Part shown: one piece after another, positions 34,017 to 44,655 of the stretch
How the letters are laid out: every line of letters starts with the position of its first letter
How positions within the stretch are numbered: the first letter of the stretch is position 1
Assembly: GCA_009869945.1 (NCBI GenBank)
Contig: WIXG01000128.1
Location: forward strand, 124,001 to 188,000
Direction: 5' to 3'
DNA length: 64,000 nucleotides
Source: Mesaphorura yosii
Lineage: Eukaryota; Arthropoda; Collembola; Poduromorpha; Tullbergiidae
Notes under the pieces: generated by a model
What the model was told of the DNA's origin: nothing
What the model saw: the letters and a program-made list of their open reading frames with translations, nothing else
The model's database searches: none
Program-made: the position numbers and the translations under genes

Positions 34017-36036
34017 ATGAGGACCAGGTCATTGTTGTGGAGTGTCGGAGTCCTTCTCCAACTAGGCCTCGTTTGTGTGTCTGCACAGTCGGAGCCCGAC
34101 GGATTGATTCGGACAGAAATAGAGGTAGGACTATCCTTAAGAGAATCCGCTGATGTGCTGATTAGGTAATTGATAATAAGCACGATCATGTCTAAACCGT
34201 TTAATGCAGACGACAGTCGTTGAAAATGGGAAGGAAGTCTTCAAGAACAAGACGGTGATTGAGGAAGGAGTCAAACCAGCAGGCCGTGGCCCCGCCGCCG
34301 CGCCTCCACCGCCGGTACGCCAGTCTAAAGTCGCCTCTGTCTTGAAGCACGAGCATGGTTTTATCTGCTGATTTTTGTCTTTGCAGGTTCCGATAGTTGA
34401 CAAAGTGGGGAAGCACATTCCCGTGCTGGTCCTCATCTGCCTCTTTCTCCTGATCGCCCTGATCATTATCACTTGCTTCGGATGCTTCTTGCTTGCCGCC
34501 ATTCGAAGGCGCCGACGCCCGAAATCTTCCGTGTACGTCTGCGAGGAGCAGCGCGAATACCTCGAATCCCTGAAGAACCAAGAAGTCGCCGTCCGCTCCT
34601 CAGGACACCTGACGACCTTCTCCAGCTGGCGGTCAAAGCGGCAACAGCAGCAGGACGAAAAGGACTCTAACGTGCTCGAATCCCGCATGACGACGATGGA
34701 AAGGGTGCAGAAATCGGCGGCCGCGCTCAAGGCACGACTCTTCCCCGAGCGTGAAGAGGAGGCCAGGACAACGACGATCGAAGAGGTTCAGACGGTCTAC
34801 GTGACTCGGACCGAAACCGTCGAGAACGAATCCAAACCACGCTGGCCACGGGCGTTCATCGTCAAGCCCGTCAAGGAAAAGTTCCAGAAATCGGAAGAGG
34901 AAAAGGAGACCGAGCGGCTGGAGAGGGAACGACGCGAGCAGGAAAAGCGGGCTGAGCTGGAACGAAAACGAGCGGAGAAGGAAGAACGAGATCGGCTTCG
35001 CGAGCAGGAGCGACAGGAGGCGCTGGCACGGAAGAGGGCTGAGAAGGAAGCGGCCGCTGCGAAGAAGGAGCAGGAACGGAAGGAGGCACTGGAGCGAGAA
35101 CTGGTCAGGCAGAAGGAAAAACGAGAACTCGAGGAGAAGAGGCGCCTGGAGGCCGCAGAACGAGAACGACTGGCCGCGCTGGAAAGGGAAGCCGCTGAGA
35201 AGGCGAAGCGTGAAGCGCTGGAGAAGGAGAAGGAAGAGCGGAGGAAGGAGAAAGAAAGAAAGCGGAGGGAGGCTGAAGAAGAAGAGGCAAAGCGCAGGCA
35301 GGAAACGGAAGAGGAGAGGGAACGCAGAAGAAAAGCAGCTGAGGAGGAGAAGGAGCGGAAACGGAAGGAGGCGGAAGAAGAACGCGAGAGGAAGAGAAAG
35401 CTTGCTGAGGAGGAGAAAGAAAGAAAGCGACTCGCCGCTGAGGAGGCTGCACGGAGAAAGGCCGAGGCTGAGGAAGAAGCACGAAGACGACGCGAGCTGG
35501 AGGAGGCAAAGAACAAGCAGGTGGAGGTGGTCGAAGAGGTAATGGCGGTGAAAACGGTCGAGGCAGTGGAATGTTACTCGGCTCCCGAGCCCGTGGTTGA
35601 GGTGCTCGAAACCCAGCAGGCGGCAGTCATCGAGGAGACGAAGGAAGAGCCTCCGCCACCACCACCACCAGCTCCAGAACCTGTGGTGGAGAAGGAAGAG
35701 AGAGTGACGACGGTGACCAGGCGCGAGGAGCAGACTCAAGTGGTGGAGCAGCAGCAGGCGGAGCAGCTGGACACTGCCCTCACCATCATCACGACGACCA
35801 CCACCACAACCACCATCAAAGCAAGTCGGGAGTCGAGCAGCGGGAGCGCGAAAAAGGCGACTGGGGCCGTGTCGACCATCGTCATCGCCCAGTCCAATGA
35901 GTCAGAGGACGGATCATCCACGAGCAATTACGAGAGGCGGGTCATCGTGCTCAAAAGAAGCGAGAATTCGTCAACCTTCGAGCCCATCGCGGAGGAGGGA
36001 GTCGAAGAGACACAGTTAGCACTGGAGCAGGGCTGA
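34017..36036 (+). CDS. Unrecognised cluster membrane protein with a long charged single alpha-helix
   Basis: Exons 34017-34124, 34210-34314 and 34387-36036, phase-0 introns, encode 620 residues. Signal peptide: SLLWSVGVLLQLGLVCVSAQ. The ectodomain is short (about 60 residues) with one NKT glycosylation sequon and a PPPP run. The membrane segment lies near 83-110 (LVLICLFLLIALIIITCFGC) and is followed by IRRRRRPK. The cytoplasmic part includes about 210 residues (240-448) of alternating Glu and Lys/Arg blocks such as REQEKRAELERKRAEKEERD, the pattern of a stable single alpha-helix or extended coiled coil. After it come a Val/Glu-rich segment, a seven-Pro run and a long Thr run (TTTTTTTTIK). 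No enzyme domain is present. A cytoskeletal spacer or scaffold role is inference. AATAAA near 36163. Confidence 0.74.
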
Positions 36037-37185
36037 TTCTGGAAGCCGATTAACTATAATTTACTTTATCAAACATATTTAGAACATTTAGCTTTACAGA
36101 TTGAATTAATTTACTGTGTGTATGAGTTATGTCTTTAACCAGCGTCCTGTATGAATGAAGTAGCAATAAATGTTTATGGTTAAATTGGATCATTGACAGG
36201 TCGCCGGTGCCGGTGACCTCATTGCATGTTTACAGTTTTTATGTACGTTTGCCCCGGTAAGTTCCGGGATTAGGTCATTCGTGGTCGGTGATCAACCGAC
36301 ACTCGCCCTGGAGCACTTTCGTGATGATCTCATCGACCCAGCAATCGTAAATCAAGCCAGTCAATGGAATTTGCGTTTCTGAGATCATCCGATCGTAGCC
36401 GTGATCATCAATTAATCGCCAGTCTTGCAGCATGATCCCAATTCCCGATGCTTGAACCCTTTCTCTTGAATGCTGCGGCTGCCACGAGCGAAGCTCCGCC
36501 ATTTTGCTTCGGTCTGTCTCCAAACAGGCCTCGTGCTCATGTTTCGTAGCCATTGTTAGTCTTTGGGCCCAAAACCGCAACAGCTCCAGATTATTTTGAC
36601 CTGAGCACTCTGTCTACGGAGCAGAACAGAACTACCAACAACCTTCGAGGCTAATTAATTGATTTGGATAGCAGGAAATACCCAACACGATACGTTCATT
36701 CTTCTTGCGGTTTCGCTAATCACTAATTGCCAATACAAAAACACATGCCCCTTGTTGAATGGTATTCAGCCGAGTCTTTCTTGGGCCTTTCTCCTGCTAT
36801 TGCTATACTGGCCTGCTTATCAGCTGGATGCTTGCTAATTAAGCCGAGAGACAGGCAATGTGGTTTGGCTTCGGTGGTCAGGTGGCCTGCTAGCAACGGC
36901 CATCTTTTTTTCTTCTCCAAAGCACTTCACAATTCACAATATGGTAATGGTAATGAAGGGTTGCTTAAGTAAACTTAAGTTGGTTACTTTTCTAGCCTCG
37001 TACTCGTTCTTATTTCTTATCGTTCACGCCAGCCACAATGCAGAAGGCACAGAGCCCAAGTCGGCCGTAACTCGTAACGCTACACCACCACTGCCAGCCA
37101 GGTCTTGCCGTGCCATTGCCATATTGTGCGCTTCAAGTCTGAGATTAATCGGCTCCCAGATTTCCAAATTCCAATCTCCGTCAAG
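36037..37185. other. Intergenic between cluster genes
   Basis: Contains the 3' untranslated region of the charged-helix protein (AATAAA near 36163), a 92-codon minus-strand reading frame listed separately, and the upstream region of the next cluster gene. Nothing else recognised. Confidence 0.45.
36275..36553 (-). CDS. Possible small protein of unknown function
   Basis: A single 92-codon frame starting at an ATG in good context (AACAATGG) and ending at 36275. The product is soluble-looking and of balanced composition, with a segment MLQDWRLIDDHGYDRMIS then PLTGLIYDCWVDEII, not low-complexity like most chance frames here. I recognise no family and see no splice sites. It lies antisense to nothing, between two plus-strand cluster genes. 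Could equally be chance. Confidence 0.3.
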   Translation of the reverse strand: MATKHEHEACLETDRSKMAELRSWQPQHSRERVQASGIGIMLQDWRLIDDHGYDRMISETQIPLTGLIYDCWVDEIITKVLQGECRLITDHE

Positions 37186-38764
37186 ATGAGGTGGACCCTT
37201 TTAGCGGCGATAGGTTTAGTTTTATTGCTAAGTGCACCTCAGTCTTCATTCGCCAAACCTGCACCGAAGCCCCAGGAGGGTGAAGGAGAGGAAGTAAGTT
37301 TTTGTGCTGAACGAATTATTAGCACATGCCGGGCATCAGTCTGAACAGACAACGCGATTACTGATTACAGGTGGTAGAGGTCATAGAGGAAGCATCAGGC
37401 GCTAACGCTGCTGCTGCCGGAGAGAATGCCGTGCCCGTGGAAGAAGATAAGCCAAAGGTAAGATGATCATAATGCTTAAACCGGGTTATAAAAGCATTAA
37501 TCACATACATTTGTGCCTATTCAGCCCGATGAATTGGACGCCGCTCCTGCTGCTACGCCACCGGTCGAAGACAGCCTTGAGAAACCACCAACCGTAAGAC
37601 ATCACTAATTACTAATACTAATTAAATGATAAAGAAGTTTAATTAAGGATCTTCGATAACTCGCTGTTTAATTATCAGGCCCCTGAAGCCCCTAGCGCCA
37701 CCGCCGCTGCAGCAAAATCAGGTGCTGCTGGTGCTGGTGCCAGTGAAGACGGAGACTGCGACGCGGCCTGCATGCTTTCGCACCAAACCCCCCTGATCCT
37801 CTTTGCTTGCATTTTGGTTTCTATTCTTCTACTTCTTGTAATTCTGCTCGGATGCTATTTTATGAGGAAACTTCACGGCAGAGCCATTCTGACCACAAAT
37901 CAGGTAGGCTTCCACAACCTTTTCTCAGCTTCCTTTCAGTCTCTCAGTCAGAGTCAGCTGCACTACGAGAAGGTCGAGGTAGGCTCCTTCCTGGAGGAGG
38001 AGGAACAAGGGCAAGCTTGTCATGACAGCACAAGCGCAGGCACTGATAAGGCACATGTCGCGTTTCCTGATAAGAGTCAGAGTCAGACGCAACAGGCTAG
38101 AGAGGTTAGTGAGATTGTCAATGAAGAAATCGTGGCCAAGGAAGTTGAAGCTCTTGAGTCGTCGTTATCAGTGCTGCAAGAATCTAACGAGGATAAAATT
38201 GGCGAGGCATCTGCAGCAGAGCAGCAAGAAGTAGAAGAGTCAGACTCAGGATTAGATAAGAGTGCTGTAGATAGTGAGAGCATGGCAGAGATACGCAGTC
38301 AACTCGACTCGATTATCAATGAGGCTGTGTGCCGAGTCGAGTCGTCAGAGTCCAGCAGCACAACCACCAGAACCCTGAATGTGATTAACGAGGACACTCA
38401 GCACACATTCCATGAAACGCTCGAATCTGTAACGAACACGAGCACGAGTAGCTCGATGGTAGTGGATCAGAATCAGAACGACACGTATCCCGACGCTGCT
38501 GCCGCAGCAGCAGCAGCGGAGTCGATGGACGTAGACAGCTTATCGCATAGCCTAAGAATTTTAAACACACAATTTGCTAAACTTGAATCGCCCGACTTGG
38601 TCCAGAGAATCCCAACATCCACTCTGAAGCCCGGTGACGTCGTTCAGCGGAAAACGACCGAGACCAAGCAGGTCGTCGGGGCAGGCAAGAATGAGCAGCG
38701 GATCGTCACAACCACAACCACCAAAGTCGTCTCGTCCGGCGGAGCGACTGCGGGCGAACAGTAA
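37186..38764 (+). CDS. Unrecognised cluster membrane protein with acidic Ser/Glu-rich cytoplasmic tail
   Basis: Four exons (37186-37293, 37371-37457, 37525-37593, 37679-38764), all introns phase 0, give 449 residues. Signal peptide: TLLAAIGLVLLLSAPQSSFA. The ectodomain of about 100 residues is Pro/Ala/Glu-rich and ends in a small Cys pair (CDAAC). The membrane segment near 125-150 (PLILFACILVSILLLLVILL) runs into GCYFMRKLH, closely resembling PLLIFIFLTLLLVSVIILGC plus VVRKL of the large CBM14 protein upstream. The cytoplasmic tail is acidic, with poly-Ala and a TTTTTK motif near the end. A strong donor (CAG|GTAGGC at 37904) with an acceptor at 37957 could remove 54 nt in frame. AATAAA near 39013. 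Confidence 0.73.
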
Positions 38765-39654
38765 ATCGACGGCGATACCCTCAGCCTAGCCTCAGCCAGC
38801 ACGAGGCACGAAGCAAGAAGACAGACGAATGACGAAATTCTACCAGCATTTGACCATTCAAATCCTCACACAATAGTTTTCTAGTTTAAGCCAATCTAAA
38901 ATCTAAAATCAAGAATTGAATGTTAATTTACACGTAAGATAAATGCTACACTGTTAAAAATAGATTTTAGTTGAGTCCACCTGACATTTTTATTGCACGC
39001 TGCTCAGCGGCGAATAAAAGTGCTCGGTTCTTTTAATCCGTCGCTGTAATGAAATCATTTTTGCAAAAATAGTGAGGAAGGAGTTGAGAATGACAGCACC
39101 AGGATTAAATTCGTGTTCAACTCGTATGCACTTACACTAATCTGCGTCATAAATGCGAAATGCGCAATCCGACTCGAGAGGGATTTACGCACATGATCTA
39201 GCATGCAATCGTTATCACTTCGGCTCTTCAGTGACTTCAGGCCAAATTCTGGCGCAGGAGCGTCAGGCATGCACTTTGGGCGTGGTTGCAAATGAATTAA
39301 CGAATTGGCAAATTGCTCCTGTTAAATTATTGCACTATACAAATCTTCCATGGTGTAGACCCAAGCGAGCCGGGCGCTCTTTGCCCAACTGAAGAGTAGA
39401 CTTCCCTTCTAAAATGGAACATGAACGATTACCCGATTAGCGTAGGCACTGATTAACTCTGTTCAAGCTTGTGTTTGTTTAAGCAAATCATGCACTTGAG
39501 AATTTATGAGAAATGAGCTTATCAGACTGCTAACGGCTGTACGCTGACGCCCGGTCACTGCTGTAAACGTGCTAACTCTTCACTGCACTGCTATAAATTA
39601 AGTCGCCCCAAATCCCAGCTCGCTATTCAGTGCCAGTTTCATCTTCTTGCCAAA
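38765..39654. other. Intergenic before the chitin deacetylases
   Basis: Holds the 3' end of the last cluster gene and the promoter of the first chitin deacetylase, including a TATA box listed separately. No other gene seen. Confidence 0.45.
39592..39597 (+). promoter_or_regulatory. TATA box of first chitin deacetylase
   Basis: TATAAA lies 63 bp before the ATG, with an arthropod-type initiator TCAG at 39627-39630 about 35 bp downstream. The spacing is slightly longer than the usual 28-33 bp. Suggests a regulated, tissue- or stage-specific gene. Confidence 0.55.
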
Positions 39655-41245
39655 ATGGAGTCGAGAAACGTGCTGCTGCTCGTCGTCGCCACAATCTGCG
39701 TTCTGGGTGTCAATTCTGTCGTCGGCGGCCGCGTTTGTGCCCCCGCGGACAAGAACTGCACCCTGCCGGACTGTCGCTGCCCCGACTGGGATCCGCCAAA
39801 CGACCTGGACCTTCAGACGCAGACCCCACAGCTGGTTTTCATGACGTTCGACGACGCCGTCACCGTCTCGAATTACCCTCTGTACGAGCAGTTCCTCCTT
39901 AATCGCGTGAACCCGAACGGCGCCAAGATGACGGCGACCTTCTTCATCACGCACGAGTACAACAACTATCAACTAACCCACGACCTGTACCGCCGAGGCC
40001 ACGGCATCGCCCTCCACTCCATCACACACCGGACAGACACGACGTACTGGCAGACCATCAACGCCACCGTCTGGGCCGCCGAAGTCTGCGATCAGCGGAG
40101 GCAGATGGAACACTTTGCGAGGATTCCGACTGGATACGTAAGCCAATACTGGGCAAACGCGCAGTGGTGTCCGCATCAGTGATTCACTGTTCATTTTGTT
40201 TTGTCTAGATTAAAGGCTTCAGAGTGCCCTTCCTCCAGCTGGGAGGCGACACGCAATTCGGCGTCCTCAGCAGCACCGATTGCGGTCTTCAGTACGACAG
40301 CAGCAGACCAACTCGGACGTACTCCGGTAACACTCCGTACAAACTCTGGCCGGTGAGTTTTCTTCTCGTTTGCATTGCACTTTTGGACTCCATCTTGTCT
40401 TCTTGCTTATGCTGATCAGTGCATTCCTTACTCTCTTTTAGTACACAATGGACTTTGATACAACCTTCCAGGTAAAGCGCAGACTCCAGACTGACGCACG
40501 GCAATTGTTTAGCACTTTCACTTAAACAATTAATTTTCAGGACTGTCAAAATGGGCCGTGTCCGGTGCAGTCGTACCCCGGATTCTGGACTATCCCGATG
40601 GTTTCCTGGGTGGGAGGAAACGGATTTCCATGCGCCATGCTGGACAACTGTGTTCCCGTGTAAGTCGATTCCTATTTAATTGTGACCGCGTTAATTGTTT
40701 GAAAATATGTAATGATATGAAATCGAATTCGGACCACTCTCTTTCAGTCCAACGACGCAACAGGAAACTTACGACCTGCTGAAGGCTAATTTTGACAGTC
40801 ATTACGAGGTTAGCGGAATTGGCAACCGGGCTCCATTCAATCTGTTCACACACGCGGCGTGGCTGCAGGGCGAAGATAACGAACCACGACTGAGGGGCTG
40901 GATTCAGTAAGCAGCGGAACCCGGCGATCAAACTTAAAAATCCCGTCCTTATTAATTTAATTATTTTTGGTCAGGTTTTTGGACTACCTGCAAACTCGTG
41001 AAGATGTGTACGTTGTCTCCATTGAGAAGGGGCTCGAGTGGCTGAAGAATCCCGTCTCACTCGACAACATCAAGACATTTGACCCTTTCCTGGATAAACC
41101 CATGCCCGCTGACCAGTGCGGCTTCCCCTTCAACTGCGCCTTCACCAATGACCAGACCCCATTCCCCGGCGAGAGGTACATGGTCTCCTGTCAGCCGTGC
41201 CCACGAAACTACCCCTGGATTTACAACCATCTGGGACAAAACTAA
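39655..41245 (+). CDS. Secreted chitin deacetylase (carbohydrate esterase family 4), copy 1
   Basis: Removes acetyl groups from chitin in cuticle or gut matrix. Six exons (39655-40137, 40209-40352, 40442-40471, 40541-40659, 40748-40906, 40975-41245) give 401 residues. Signal peptide: VLLLVVATICVLGVNSVVG. A Cys-rich linker (CAPADKNCTLPDCRCP) precedes the NodB-type domain. Motif 1 is TFDDA (64-68, catalytic Asp and metal Asp); motif 2 is HSITH (121-125, metal His pair); motif 3 is RVPFL. The C-terminus is a Cys-rich extension (CGFPFNCAF ... CQPCPRNYPW). There is no CBM14 or LDL-receptor domain, so it resembles the short insect groups rather than CDA1/2. Metal and catalytic residues are present, so activity is likely. 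AATAAA near 41282. Confidence 0.93.
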
Positions 41246-42737
41246 ATAGCCACTTACGCGCAATTTTTTTTGACATTGTGTGAATAAACAAAGATGCATT
41301 CATAAAAACTCTCCTCACTGTTCACTTGTGCACGAATTCATCTGAGGCGCTGCTGCCGAGTTTTAGATGTTTTCAGTATTTAAGCGTTCATTCTTCCGAA
41401 AAGTCATTCGTTCATTGCGAAGATCAAGTAATGAAAAAATTCCAAGCAAAATTTGGCGTCATGCTTATCATTTGACGCATTTATGCATAAATTTGGCGTC
41501 AGCACTGAAATATCAAGGTGCAGGTGAGGTGCGACAGCCCTATTCAGAATTTCGACCGATGAATGCGCGTCAGTATGCCAGGAACGGAGGATTTTCAGAT
41601 TAAAATTAGGATTAGCTTCAGGATAATCTGGATCACAGACCAAAACACTCAACAGAGGTACGTAAAATAAACTAGTCGAAGCGAATTACGCGAGACGCCG
41701 GGCACAGGAGCTGTACTTGCGAAAGGAGAGAACTTACGTAATGCTGGACATGATGGGGTTTGTAGATGTGGCTCAGGAATTGAATGCACAGTTAAAGAAC
41801 CGGAACACGGAGACTGGTTAGCTTTAACTGGACATTCCGTACTGACTTTATTGCACTAGCTACGACTACGACAAACTTTGACAACTTGACGAGTACTCGA
41901 CTCTGACTCTAACGCGACTCAACACGGCGACTTCTGCTTCACGATTGACGCTTTCCCCTTTCTTGCTTGCTTCTCCTCTCTTTCTCAACTTGGCTTGGGT
42001 TGGCTTCACCTCAACCCCGAAGCCAGACCAAGCTAATTTAATTAGTCACAAACGCTCAGCTCGTTGCATATCCAGATGCAACACACGTGTAACCAATTCC
42101 AATGCATGGACGTCAGCACGACTTATGCTCAACCTGCTTTCCTATTGACGTCCTCAATTCAGAGCAAATGTACTCGGCGTGCACAAGATTAACTCGGATT
42201 GCCATTTGCCCACCGCATCACATCTTCAACGAGGTGAACTTCGGAATTACCGTGCGTGCGAGGCAAAAATCGTCAATCAAAATTGTGTCGCCATTTACCA
42301 ATCAAACTAAATCAGCTCAATCGGGCAGGATAGGCTGGATTTGCAGGATTGTCGAGTGGCTGTGACAAATTGGACTGTGACCACATGCGATCGACATTTT
42401 ATAATTCCATGGCCAGCCAAGTAACCCACTTGATTGATGCACGTCAATTTGTTTACTGTTGGGTCCAATATTTGACGTTGATAAGAAGTCGCTTTGCGTA
42501 ATTGTCGACGGTTCACCGCAGGCGCAGATTCACACGCACACATGTTGCGTTCATCGTTCTGGAATGCCCAAACGTTTGACTGACACAGGGCAGGTATGAA
42601 TGAACGAATTCCACTTGAGTTGATTGATTATAAAAAGACCTTGAATGATCAACCTGAATAGCAGTGACTCAAAAGTCTTTAAATACGGCGACGATTCTTG
42701 CACTGCGACTGTGACTGATTGGAATTCGCCAGTGAAA
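41246..42737. other. Intergenic between the two chitin deacetylases
   Basis: About 1.5 kb with the 3' end of copy 1 (AATAAA near 41282) and the promoter of copy 2. Short frames in both strands lack homology. No remnant of a third deacetylase was noticed. Confidence 0.45.
42629..42636 (+). promoter_or_regulatory. TATA box of second chitin deacetylase
   Basis: TATAAAAA lies 109 bp before the ATG, with an initiator-like CAGTG about 33 bp downstream at 42662. Parallel to the TATA box of copy 1. Confidence 0.55.
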
Positions 42738-44184
42738 ATGGACTCCAGAAAATCTCTTCTCATTCTTTGTCTTGTGGGCGTGTGCGCCTTCGGCTCAGTT
42801 TCGGCCCGAGACTGCGCCCCAGCCGGTGAAAACTGTACGTTGCCATACTGCTTCTGCCCCGGCTGGGAGGCACCTGGCGGGCTCGACAGCATCATCGACG
42901 AAGTCCCGCAGATCGTCCTGCTCACCTTTGACGACGCGATCACGGTCTCCAACCATCCGATGTACGAGGAGGCCCTCTTCGAGCGCAAGAACCCCAACGG
43001 AGCGAAGGTGTCGGCCACCTTCTTCGTGACGCACGAGTACAACAACTACCAACTCACCCACGACCTCTATCGACGGGGTCACGAGATTGCCCTGCACTCC
43101 ATCACCCACCGAACGGACACACAGTACTGGCAGACGATGAACGAGTCCAACTGGAGGGCCGAAGTCTGCGACCAGAAAAAGCAGATGGCACATTTCGCTA
43201 AGATTCCCGCAGAGAAAGTTCGTATTCGTAGCAAACAATTACAACTTGATTATCATTTCGAATTTTCTCGGTGTCATTTGTACGACTTTTTTTGCTCAGA
43301 TCAAAGGTTTCCGAGTCCCGTTCCTCCAGCCGGGTGGAGACCGGCAGTGGGCCGCGATGGCGAGTCTGGAGTGCGACCTCGACTATGATTGCAGCCGACC
43401 AACTCGCTCCTACGCCGGTGACACGCCGAACAAATTGTGGCCAGTAAGTTTTATGAGGGCTAATGCAACTATGCAACCAACAACGCAACTGCTTCACTAA
43501 TCAATTCTTATCTCGACAGTACACACAGGACTACGACCCACAGTTCCAGGACTGCCTGACCACTCCGTGCCCAGAGCAAACCTACCCTGGGTTCTGGACT
43601 GTACCAATGGTCTCCTGGTTCGGAGGCAACGGGTTTCCTTGCGCCATGGTCGACACTTGCATCCCTTCGTAAGTGTGTTAAACTAACGAACGAAATTAAT
43701 AAACCTAGTTTTCTTGATTGTCAATAAACTTAATTGTGTCTGCAGGCCCGAGACAACTCAGGAGATGTACGACCTCCTCAAGAGGAACTTTGACAAGCAC
43801 TACGAGACGCCGACCACCGGAGGAATTGGCAACCGGGCTCCGTTCTCCCTCTTCTTCCATGCCGCTTTCATGCAGGGCGAAGACAACGAACACCGTTGGA
43901 GAGGGTTTATCCAGTTCCTGGACTACCTGGGAACCAAAGACGACGTGTATATCGTCAGCATCCAGAGGGCGCTTGAGTGGATCAAATTCCCCGAGCCACT
44001 GCCCGACGCAGAAGACTTCCCTCCCTGGAACGACGAAACTCCGCCAATCGACCAGTGCGGCTTCCCCTTCAGCTGCGCCTTTTCCAACGACCAGACTCCG
44101 ATGCCCGGTGAGAGGTACATGATATCATGCCAGCCGTGCCCACGCAATTACCCTTGGATCAACAATCCTCTCGGAGACCTCTAA
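42738..44184 (+). CDS. Secreted chitin deacetylase (carbohydrate esterase family 4), copy 2
   Basis: Tandem paralogue of the upstream gene, 403 residues from four exons (42738-43217, 43300-43443, 43520-43668, 43746-44184). Signal peptide: LLILCLVGVCAFGSVSA. Same layout: Cys-rich linker CAPAGENCTLPYCFCP, motif 1 TFDDA, motif 2 HSITH, motif 3 RVPFL, and C-terminal CGFPFSCAF ... CQPCPRNYPW. The stretch THEYNNYQLTHDLYRRGH is identical in both copies. Two introns of copy 1 (after FDTTFQ and after GWIQ) are absent here; the other three sit at the same codons. Together with the upstream CBM14 membrane proteins this forms a chitin-linked neighbourhood. Substrate is inferred from the family. AATAAA near 44212. 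Confidence 0.93.
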
Positions 44185-44655
44185 AAGTTACCTGCCTTTG
44201 TGAAAGTACAACTAATAAATTATAACATATCAGACCTACACATAATTGTCTGCATTTGGCACCCTGTTGGATTACTGATTGATTAATGATTAGGCAGTTA
44301 TGAATGGAACAACCATTGGCATTCTTTGCATTGCAACAGGACAGCCGAATCCAAATCTGAAAGCTGGCGAATTTGTTGTGACTTTGATCAGCGACAACGC
44401 TTAGCAACACTCGCTAGCCTTCGCAGTTCCAGTTCCACGAAGCTGGTTCCGCATTCACTTTAGATGCGTGCAAGTTCGCGGCGTCACTTAAGTGAAAGTT
44501 CGGGTAGCCATCTGAAGTAAATCAATTTGGCAAAAGGCCAACTCGCACTCGCAATTTAATAAATTTACTTGCTTCCGTCTAATTTAATAGCCGCAGTGCA
44601 GCGCAGTGTGGCGAAAGTGGGCTCCGCTTAATATTTACCTTGGACACCTTGCAAA
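44185..44655. other. Intergenic, deacetylase to IFT52
   Basis: Contains AATAAA near 44212 and the upstream region of IFT52. Nothing else seen. Confidence 0.45.

Noticed and set aside
34797-35739. Long minus-strand frames rich in Leu/Phe/Ser
   Set aside because: They are antisense shadows of the Glu/Lys/Arg-rich helix on the plus strand, whose codons lack complementary stops.
37000-38764. Transposon origin for the low-complexity cluster genes
   Set aside because: No terminal repeats, transposase or reverse transcriptase motifs were seen, and the genes have signal peptides and orderly introns.
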